The position numbers were made by a program, and so were the translations under genes. From Streptomyces morookaense (GTDB taxonomy: Bacteria; Actinomycetota; Actinomycetes; Streptomycetales; Streptomycetaceae): a stretch of 64,000 nucleotides of DNA. The stretch lies in NCBI RefSeq assembly GCF_013030945.1, contig NZ_JABBXF010000030.1, positions 62,001 through 126,000 on the forward strand, given 5' to 3'. The notes below the pieces were generated by a model. The model saw nothing but the letters and a program-made list of their open reading frames with translations. It was not told where the DNA came from and did no database searches. Shown here one piece after another: positions 58,160-64,000 of this stretch (position 1 is its first letter; each line of letters opens with the position of its first letter).

Positions 58160-59065
58160 TCAGCGTGATGCGGCGGGGACCGGCGAAAGCCGGTAGGCGT
58201 CCCCTTGGGCCATGACGCGGCCGGCGGTGGGCGGTGCGAAGTGGGTACCGAGCAGGAGGGTGTCCGTACCGGCCAGGGAGTCGAGCAGCTTGCGGCGCGA
58301 AGCCTCCGACCGCGCCGGGTCGATGTCGACGCAGGCGCCGATCGCGGGCCGGGCGAGCTGGACCGGGTGGTGGATGCAGTCGCCGGTGATGAGTGCCGTC
58401 TCGCCCCGGCTGGTCAGCTCGACGGCGATGTGGCCGGGGGTGTGGCCGGGCGTGGAGATCAGGCGTAGGCCCGGGGCGATCTCGACGCCCCCTTCCGGAA
58501 CGTCGACGAGGTCGAGCAGCCCCGCTTCCTCGACCGGGATCACGGAGTCGCGGAACATCTGCCGGCGCGGCTCGTCCATGTCGTACGTGGCCCAGAACTC
58601 CCGCTCGGCGCGGGAGGTGAGGTAGCGGGCGTTGGGGAAGGTGGGGACCCACTCGCCGTTCGCCTCCCGGGTGTTCCAGCCCACGTGGTCGGCGTGCAGG
58701 TGGGTGAGGATCACCAGGTCGACGGAGTCCGGGGAGTAACCGGCGGCGGCAAGGCGTTCGAGGAAGTCCGTCCGCAGGTTGTGCCAGGCGGGGTTGGCCC
58801 GCTCCTTGCCGTTGCCGATGCCGGTGTCGACGAGGACGCGCAGCCCGCCCACGACGAACGCGAAGCTGTGGCTGTCGAGGCGCAGGGTGCCGTCGTGGTC
58901 GGCGAAGTCGGGGCGCAGCCAATCGTGTTGGGAAACCACGTCCGTGGTGGCGCCGGGCAGCAGCCAGGGTCCGGTCGCAGGCGGCAGCGGGATCTCGTCG
59001 ATGCGGTGGACGGTGATGTCGCCCACGGTCCAGGAGGGAGCGGCGGGGGGTGGCGGGGTCTGCAT
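58160..59065 (-). CDS. Metallo-beta-lactamase-fold hydrolase
   Basis: The 301-residue protein has the MBL metal site: THLHADHVG (HxHxDH), TPGHTPGHIAVE and GDCIHHP, with LGTHFAPP near the end. This fits the broad MBL hydrolase/quorum-quenching-like group. The ATG at 59065 has GGAGAGAAG 5 bp upstream. It is divergent from the AtzG-like/amidase operon with a 43-bp palindrome between them; a shared regulator could control both. The substrate is unknown (lactone, thioester or ester). Confidence 0.87.
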   Translation of the reverse strand: MQTPPPPAAPSWTVGDITVHRIDEIPLPPATGPWLLPGATTDVVSQHDWLRPDFADHDGTLRLDSHSFAFVVGGLRVLVDTGIGNGKERANPAWHNLRTDFLERLAAAGYSPDSVDLVILTHLHADHVGWNTREANGEWVPTFPNARYLTSRAEREFWATYDMDEPRRQMFRDSVIPVEEAGLLDLVDVPEGGVEIAPGLRLISTPGHTPGHIAVELTSRGETALITGDCIHHPVQLARPAIGACVDIDPARSEASRRKLLDSLAGTDTLLLGTHFAPPTAGRVMAQGDAYRLSPVPAASR

Positions 59066-59217
59066 GGTCTTCTTCTCTCCTTCAGGGGTCGCCCTGTTGG
59101 GGCTGGTCGTCGTTCTGGTCGGCGGCGGTCGCGCAGCCCTGGCGGGAAGCGCCTTCTGTGTCGGCCCTCCCAGCGCTGTCAGAGCGGTGGTGCCCCCTTG
59201 GCGCTAAACGCAATTCA

Positions 59218-59260
59218 TTTGCTTTAGGTGATCATAGGCCCTATGGTCACCTAAAGCAAA
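59218..59260. promoter_or_regulatory. 43-bp palindrome between divergent hydrolase and amidase genes
   Basis: Two 21-bp arms (59218-59238 and 59240-59260) are inverted copies with one mismatch around a single C. The left arm begins TTTGCTTTAGGTGA. It lies about 60 bp upstream of the AtzG-like start and 150 bp upstream of the MBL start, and is A/T-richer than its surroundings. It is not followed by a T tract and sits between divergent starts, so an operator is more likely than a terminator. No regulator gene is adjacent. Confidence 0.7.
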
Positions 59261-59318
59261 CCCTTAGCTTTTGGCGTTCGAATGCTTCCGTCACCCCAAC
59301 TGACCAGGAGACAGATCA

Positions 59319-59552
59319 GTGTCCGCCGATGAACTCACTCCGGCGCAGGCGGCCCGCTGGGCCGCCCGCACCGGACTCCCGTTGCCGGCCGACCGCCACG
59401 ACGCGGTCGCGGCCACCGCCAACCACATCCATTCCGTCGTCGCCGTCCTGCGAGAGCTCGACTTCGGGGACACCCCGCCCGCCTTCGCCTACCACGCGGG
59501 AGAGGAGAAGCACCATGCAGCCGTTCGAACTGTCTCTGACCGCAGCCGCTGA
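59319..59552 (+). CDS. AtzG-like small subunit
   Basis: The GTG at 59319 (AGGAG 8 bp upstream) gives 77 residues: LTPAQAARWAARTGLPLPAD, then ANHIHSVVAVLRELDFGDTPPAF. The pattern matches AtzG/DUF4089 proteins, small GatC-like partners of amidases in the AtzE group. It overlaps the amidase gene by 38 bp, so the pair should be translated together and form one complex. Confidence 0.8.
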   Translation: MSADELTPAQAARWAARTGLPLPADRHDAVAATANHIHSVVAVLRELDFGDTPPAFAYHAGEEKHHAAVRTVSDRSR

Positions 59553-60915
59553 CGCGATCCGGGCACGGCAGCTGTCCCCCGTCGAGCTGGTGGACTCCGT
59601 CCTCGACCGCATCGAGAAGGTGGAACCGCACCTTCACGCCTACGTCACCGTCACGGCCGAGCAGGCCCGCCGGGCAGCCCTCGAGGCCGCGAACGATGCC
59701 GCGGCCGGCCGCCTCCGGAGCCCGCTGCACGGCATCCCCATGGGGCTGAAGGACTTGATCGACGTCGCCGGTGCGACGACGTCGGCCAGCTCCAGGGTTC
59801 GCGCGGGCCACCGCGCGGAGGCCGACAGCACCGTCGCCGCGCGCCTGTCGACAGCCGGTGCGGTCCTGTTGGGCAAGACCCACACCCATGAGTTCGCCTA
59901 CGGTCTGACCACCCCGCAGACCAACAACGCCTGGAACCGCGACCGGATCGCGGGCGGCTCCAGCGGCGGGTCCGCCGTCGCCGTCGCCGCGGGCACCGCG
60001 ACCTTCGCCCTGGGCACCGACACCGGCGGATCCATCCGAGTGCCCGCTGCGCTCAACGGGGTCGTCGGCCTCAAGCCGACCTACGGCCTCGTCCCCCGCA
60101 CGGGCATCACGTCGCTGTCCTGGTCGCTGGACCATGTCGGCCCGATCACCCGGACCGTGGAGGACGCGGCCCTGGTCCTGTCCGTCCTCGCCGGTCACGA
60201 CCCCCGCGATCCCGCCTCGCCGGCCGCGCCCCGGGCGGACTACCGGCCGGGGGTGGCGGGTGCGGGTGCGGATCTGGCCGGGCTGCGCGTCGGCGTGCCG
60301 CGCAACTACTACTTCGACCACGTCGACGCAGAGGTGGAAGCCGCCGTGCGGCACGCGATCGACCAGCTTCAGGCCCTCGGCGCGCAGCTCGTCGAGGTGG
60401 AGATTCCGATGACGCGCTACATCCAGGCCACCCAGTGGGGCCTGATGGTGCCGGAGGCCACCGCCTACCACGAGCAGACCCTGCGCACGGCTCCCGAGCT
60501 GTACCAGGCGGACGTCCGCATCCTCCTCGAGGCCGGTCAACTCATGCCCGCCGGAGACTACTTGCACGCCCAGCGCGCCCGCACCCTCATGCAGCAAGCC
60601 TGGGCCCGCCTGCTGGACGACGTCGACGTCATCGCCGCCCCCACGGTCCCGGCCACCGCGGTGGCAGCCGACGAGGAGACGATCACCTGGCCCGACGGCA
60701 CGGTCGAGAGCGTCTCCGACGCCTTCGTACGCCTCTCGGCCCCGGCCAACATCACCGGCGTACCGTCCCTGTCCGTCCCGGTCGGCCTCGATGCGGCGGG
60801 CCTGCCGATAGGCATGCAACTGCTCGGCCGTCCTCTCGAGGAAGGCGTGCTGCTGCGGGTCGGTCACGCCTACGAGCAGACCCAGCCGGTCCGCGAACTC
60901 GCACCGGTGGCCTGA
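59515..60915 (+). CDS. Amidase-signature enzyme (AtzE/GatA-like)
   Basis: The ATG at 59515 (GAGGAGAAG upstream) gives 466 residues. The amidase triad is present: Lys79 in GLKDLID, cis-Ser in GGSSGGSAVAV (149-150) and nucleophile Ser173 in TDTGGSIR. It resembles the AtzE/aspartyl-glutamyl amidotransferase-A-type hydrolases, which cleave amide bonds of small compounds (biuret, allophanate or other amides). It is preceded by its small subunit and followed by a hairpin terminator. GatB is absent, so transamidation is unlikely. Confidence 0.88.
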   Translation: MQPFELSLTAAADAIRARQLSPVELVDSVLDRIEKVEPHLHAYVTVTAEQARRAALEAANDAAAGRLRSPLHGIPMGLKDLIDVAGATTSASSRVRAGHRAEADSTVAARLSTAGAVLLGKTHTHEFAYGLTTPQTNNAWNRDRIAGGSSGGSAVAVAAGTATFALGTDTGGSIRVPAALNGVVGLKPTYGLVPRTGITSLSWSLDHVGPITRTVEDAALVLSVLAGHDPRDPASPAAPRADYRPGVAGAGADLAGLRVGVPRNYYFDHVDAEVEAAVRHAIDQLQALGAQLVEVEIPMTRYIQATQWGLMVPEATAYHEQTLRTAPELYQADVRILLEAGQLMPAGDYLHAQRARTLMQQAWARLLDDVDVIAAPTVPATAVAADEETITWPDGTVESVSDAFVRLSAPANITGVPSLSVPVGLDAAGLPIGMQLLGRPLEEGVLLRVGHAYEQTQPVRELAPVA

Positions 60916-60926
60916 GCAGGAGCGCA

Positions 60927-60958
60927 GGCCCGGGCGGAGCGATCCGCTCCACCGGGCC
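60927..60958 (+). terminator. Hairpin terminator after the amidase gene
   Basis: GGCCCGG-x-GGAGCG pairs with CGCTCC-ACCGGGCC around the loop ATC (14 pairs with one bulge), 11 bp after the amidase stop. GC-rich stems of this kind usually work without a T tract in streptomycetes. Confidence 0.65.
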
Positions 60959-61019
60959 CCCTCCCCGGCCCTGTTCTGCATGAGGTGGTCTGGCCGATCG
61001 GGGACCTGACGGCGGTGCC

Positions 61020-61132
61020 GCTGCTGTCTCAGCCGCGGCGCCGCTCCGGCAGCAACGGCTCGATCCGCGCCCACCGCGCGTCCGTCCGGTACCGGTGGCC
61101 GGCCGCGGATCGCAACCGAATACGCGCCCTAG
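61020..61132 (-). pseudogene. IS5-type transposase N-terminal remnant with insertion end
   Basis: The minus strand reads RTDARWARIEPLLPERR, the typical start of IS5/IS4-type transposases, and stops after about 30 codons. Immediately upstream is CTAGGGCGCGTATT, resembling the IS5-type end at 54004 (TAGGGCGTGTAT). The CTAG overlaps the stop codon of the methyltransferase gene at 61129-61665, as at 55503. Nothing of the rest of the element remains. Confidence 0.65.
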
Positions 61133-61665
61133 GACGCGAGCCCCAGCGCCCTGTTCTCCACCTGCAGCCGTACGGCCAGCAGCACTGCGTTGGCGGTGGT
61201 GAAGAGGAGGGCGGTCAGCCAGGCGTTGTAGACCAGGGGCAGGGCCAAGCCCTCGGTCACGACGATGACGTAGTTCGGGTGCCGGAGCCAGCGGTAGGGG
61301 CCGCGGGTCTCCAGGGGCATGCCCGGGACGACGATCACGCGCGTGTTCCAGCGTGGGCCGAGCGACCGCACGCACCACCACCGGGCCACCTGGACCAGGG
61401 AGGTGACGGCCAGGGCCGGCCAGCCGACCGCCGGTACGAACTGCCGGTGGGCCGCCGCGACCTCGGCCAGGATGCCGACGAGCAGGCCGACGTGGAGGAC
61501 GACCATGGCCGGATAGTGCCGGCGGCCGTACTCCACCCCGCCGTTGGCGGCGGCCCAGCGCGCGTGCCGCTGTGCCACGAGGAGTTCGAAGCCGCGCTCC
61601 ACGGTGATCAAGGCGATGAGTGCCAGCAACCCGGCGGGGAGCTGGCCCGATCCCAGGACCGTCAC
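61129..61665 (-). CDS. Isoprenylcysteine carboxyl methyltransferase-like membrane protein
   Basis: The 178-residue protein has several membrane helices (QLPAGLLALIALITVE; YPAMVVLHVGLLVGILAEV; WLTALLFTTANAVLLAVRL) and the family's C-terminal motif TRGPYRWLRHPNYVIVVTEG. Homologues next to type III polyketide synthases (BpsB in Bacillus, SrsB in Streptomyces) methylate alkylpyrones or alkylresorcinols. It lies 52 bp downstream of such a synthase on the same strand, so the same role is likely. The TAG stop lies inside the CTAG of an IS5-type remnant. Confidence 0.83.
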   Translation of the reverse strand: MTVLGSGQLPAGLLALIALITVERGFELLVAQRHARWAAANGGVEYGRRHYPAMVVLHVGLLVGILAEVAAAHRQFVPAVGWPALAVTSLVQVARWWCVRSLGPRWNTRVIVVPGMPLETRGPYRWLRHPNYVIVVTEGLALPLVYNAWLTALLFTTANAVLLAVRLQVENRALGLAS

Positions 61666-61717
61666 GATGCCATTCCTTTCGATTCCTTGCGTCGGGAGGG
61701 GGCGGGGCAGTCACGGT

Positions 61718-62827
61718 TCACCAGCGGACCAGGGCGAGTTCGATGGCGAACCCCGGGCCCATGGCCGCGACGAGCCCCGGCGTACCGGGCCGTGGAGGTG
61801 TCCGCATCGTCGTGTGCAGGACGTCCAGGACGGAGACGGACGAGAGGTTGCCCCGTTCCGACAGGGACCGGCGCGTGGGCTCCAGAGCCGCGGGCGGCAG
61901 ATCGAAGGACCTCTCCACGGCGGTGAGGACCTTGGGGCCGCCACCGTGGACGATCCAGCTTCCGACCTGGCCCGGCAGCAGATCGTACGTGCCGAGGAAG
62001 TCATGGACGGCCTTGGGCAGATGCTCCTCGGTGAGCGTGGGCACCTCGGGGGCGAGCAGGATCCTGAAGCCGTGGGATCCGATGTCCCAGCCGAGTACTT
62101 CCTCGCTGTCGGGGACCAGCCGACTGCGGGAATCCACGAGTTGAGGGCCCGCCGCCACGGCTTCGGCGCCCCGGTGTCCGCCGACGGCCACGACCGCGGC
62201 CGCACCGTCCCCGAAGAGGCTGCCGGCGACGATGTTCGCCATCGAGGTGTCCTGCATCTGATACGCCAGCGAGCACAGTTCCACCGCCAGGAGGACGGCC
62301 ACACGGTCCGGGTGGGCCCGGAGGTAGTCGTTCAGCCGGGCGAGTCCGGCGGCTCCTCCCGCGCAGCCGTACCCGAACAGGGGAATGCGCGTGACGTCCG
62401 GCCGCAGGCCCACCCGGTGGGCCAGGCGGGCCTCCAGCGAAGGCACGGCGAGGCCCGTCACGGTGGTGCTGATCACCGCGTCGACCTCGCCCGGCTCCAC
62501 CCCCGCCGCCCGCAGGGCCCCGGTGAGCGCGCGTTCCCCGAGTTCCAGGGCGGCGTCGTGCCACAAGCGGTTGTTCTCGGTGAAGTCGTCGAGCTCGATG
62601 AGCCGCTCCAGCGGCAGGGCGAAGTGCCGTGTGGCCACCCCGGCGTTGGCCTGGATCTTGCGCAGCATCAGGATCCCCGTTCGGGATTCCATCAGTGTGG
62701 TGCGCGCCAGGGCGGCCATGATGTCCTCCTGGCGATACCGATGGGGTGGTACGGCCGTCTCGATCGCAGTCACCCGGGGCAAGGGTTCGTCCGGCCCCCA
62801 GGCGAAGCCCTCCGTGAACCGACTCAT
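61718..62827 (-). CDS. Type III polyketide synthase
   Basis: The 369-residue synthase has the chalcone-synthase triad: Cys155 in [11 protein letters not shown], His in SWIVHGGGPK (about 293; the usual Pro after His is Gly) and Asn in RGNLSS (about 326). Helices GALRAAGVEPGEVDAVISTT and GSLFGDGAAAVV are also typical. Enzymes of this branch condense fatty-acyl starters with malonyl- or methylmalonyl-CoA to alkylresorcinols or alkylpyrones. It starts 4 bp after the MMPL gene stop and is followed by the methyltransferase, so the three form one operon. Confidence 0.9.
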   Translation of the reverse strand: MSRFTEGFAWGPDEPLPRVTAIETAVPPHRYRQEDIMAALARTTLMESRTGILMLRKIQANAGVATRHFALPLERLIELDDFTENNRLWHDAALELGERALTGALRAAGVEPGEVDAVISTTVTGLAVPSLEARLAHRVGLRPDVTRIPLFGYGCAGGAAGLARLNDYLRAHPDRVAVLLAVELCSLAYQMQDTSMANIVAGSLFGDGAAAVVAVGGHRGAEAVAAGPQLVDSRSRLVPDSEEVLGWDIGSHGFRILLAPEVPTLTEEHLPKAVHDFLGTYDLLPGQVGSWIVHGGGPKVLTAVERSFDLPPAALEPTRRSLSERGNLSSVSVLDVLHTTMRTPPRPGTPGLVAAMGPGFAIELALVRW

Positions 62828-62831
62828 TGAC

Positions 62832-64000
62832 TCAGCCTTCTCCTTCCTTCGCGTATGCGGTCATCCCGCGTACGGCCGTCCGCCGTGCGATCCGACTGCC
62901 TTGTGGTGTCCACCAGTTGGCCGGCCCCAGGGCCGCCATGACAGCGGGGACCAGGACACCGCGTACCAGTACGGCGTCCACGAGGGCACCGAGAGCGATA
63001 CCGATGCCGATGAGCTTGAGGAGCGCGACATGGGACATGCCCATGGCGGCGGTCGAGACCGCCACGGCCGCGGCTGCCGAGGTCATCAGCCGGCCCGTGC
63101 GCGCGATCCCGTCGACGATCGAGCCGCGGTTGTCATGGCTGCGTTCGTACTCCTCGCGGATGCGGCCGAGCAGGAAGACCTCGTAATCCACCGACAGGGC
63201 GAGCGTGATGAAGAGGACGAACAGCAACGTGGAGGCGTCCAGCGCACCCGGTGCGGTGAAATCACCGAGCACGGCACGGCCGTGGCCGTCCTGGAAGAGG
63301 AGGACCATCGCCCCCAGACCGGCCCCGAGGCTGACGGCCGCCACGGCCACGGCCTTGAGAGGGGCGACGGGAGAGCGGGTGAACACCCCGAGGAGCACCA
63401 TGAGTCCCACCACCAGGAGCAGCCCGCACGTCGGCAGGGCCCCGCACACCGCGGTCGAGCTGTCCGCGACCTCCGCGGCCCGCCCGGCGACCGCCACGGC
63501 TCCCGGCGCGGGTTCCTCCCGCACCCTCCGCACCAGCGTCTCCGCCTCGGATGTGCCGGGTGGCGCGGCAGAGGCGACCAACAGCACGGCGGCCTGCCCC
63601 CTCCCTGCCGCGGCGGACCGGACGGTGCGTTCCACGCGTACGCCCGCCACGCCCGGAAGACCGTTGAGGCGTGCGGCGTAGGCCGGTGCGGCGTCCGGTG
63701 CCCCGGGGCCGGTCACGACCACGGACAGGACGCGCTCGGGCGGGACGGCGAACTCATGGCCCACGCGGGCGGCGGCGGAGGCCGCCGACGCGGACGAGGG
63801 CAGGGTGCGCTCGTCCACAAGGCCCAGCCTGGCGTGGGTGAACGGGACCGCCATCAGGACCAGGGCGAGGACCGCGAGGCCGCCGGCGAGGAGAGGCCGC
63901 GCGGTGACCGTGCGTGTCGTCCTCCGCCAGAAGCGGCTCTCGTCCCCGGTGTCCGTACGCCGCCACCGTGCCAGCGGATCCCACGCCTGGACGCGCGGGC
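62832..64000 (-). CDS. MMPL/RND-family transporter, C-terminal part (runs off the window)
   Basis: The frame is open to position 64000, so the start is outside. The visible 389 codons show a membrane helix (LLAGGLAVLALVLMAVPF), an extracytoplasmic loop (residues after FTHARLG), then the C-terminal membrane block with LFVLFITLALSVDYEVFLLGRIREEY, where the conserved Asp-Tyr carries protons, and GIGIALGALVDAVLVRG. MMPL proteins export lipids or polyketides with proton motive force. Its stop is 4 bp from the type III synthase start, suggesting it exports that product. Confidence 0.87.
   Translation of the reverse strand, partial: PRVQAWDPLARWRRTDTGDESRFWRRTTRTVTARPLLAGGLAVLALVLMAVPFTHARLGLVDERTLPSSASAASAAARVGHEFAVPPERVLSVVVTGPGAPDAAPAYAARLNGLPGVAGVRVERTVRSAAAGRGQAAVLLVASAAPPGTSEAETLVRRVREEPAPGAVAVAGRAAEVADSSTAVCGALPTCGLLLVVGLMVLLGVFTRSPVAPLKAVAVAAVSLGAGLGAMVLLFQDGHGRAVLGDFTAPGALDASTLLFVLFITLALSVDYEVFLLGRIREEYERSHDNRGSIVDGIARTGRLMTSAAAAVAVSTAAMGMSHVALLKLIGIGIALGALVDAVLVRGVLVPAVMAALGPANWWTPQGSRIARRTAVRGMTAYAKEGEG

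Noticed and set aside
1..64000. CRISPR arrays, tRNA or rRNA genes
   Set aside because: No regularly spaced repeats, no tRNA-like cloverleaf with the TTCGA loop in context, and no rRNA-like conserved stretches were noticed on either strand.

Overview
The window looks like a Streptomyces chromosome, or a close relative. It is very GC-rich, uses many GTG starts, and keeps third-position GC across every convincing gene. It also carries families typical of streptomycetes: a conservon-type sensor and roadblock pair, a mycothiol-dependent isomerase-like protein, ALF-repeat secreted proteins, ricin-type lectin domains and type III polyketide synthases. Broken genes, insertion-sequence scars and secreted or regulatory genes are dense and housekeeping genes nearly absent, which suggests an accessory chromosome arm. 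No rRNA, tRNA or CRISPR array was seen.

Region 1 (1-11 kb, minus strand) is a secreted, polymorphic-toxin-like locus. Five exported proteins run in one direction: an ALF/AbfB-like protein, two ricin-type beta-trefoil proteins, a second ALF protein, and a 1331-residue ALF/coiled-coil protein ending in an ADP-ribosyltransferase-like domain. Just downstream lies a decaying array of small immunity-like genes and displaced toxin tips, some translationally coupled (TGATG or overlapping frames). Region 2 (11-16.7 kb) is a recombination scar: an SRAP remnant against an N-truncated serine protease, a WGR-like remnant, a truncated ABC ATPase, then an intact ABC exporter and a SnoaL-like protein.

Region 3 (16.7-33 kb) holds an AAA+ ATPase plus nucleotidyltransferase-fold pair, a glycosyltransferase, a two-gene conservon (CvnA/CvnB-like), a dead type III PKS next to a transposase fragment, an FAD monooxygenase, and four NarL-type two-component genes with a DosR-like box between the divergent units. 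Region 4 (33-46.4 kb) has a peptidoglycan-binding protein, a trpF-ABC importer operon, several secreted or cell-wall proteins (DUF4232, Lys/Ala/Pro-tailed protein, RlpA-like, polysaccharide deacetylase, ricin/BSP metallopeptidase), an Eis-type acetyltransferase, and a Tat-exported multicopper oxidase operon opposite a TetR regulator.

Region 5 (46.4-57 kb) mixes pseudogenes and IS5-type scars with an IclR regulator, a maleylpyruvate-isomerase-like protein, an HTH-NACHT-membrane ATPase, a secreted repeat protein, and a GNAT gene flanked by insertion-sequence ends. Region 6 (56.6-64 kb) carries an HxlR/NmrA-type redox pair, an MBL hydrolase opposite an AtzG-like/amidase operon separated by a 43-bp palindrome, and an MMPL transporter - type III PKS - isoprenylcysteine-methyltransferase-like operon that runs off the right edge. 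That operon probably makes, methylates and exports a phenolic lipid or alkylpyrone.
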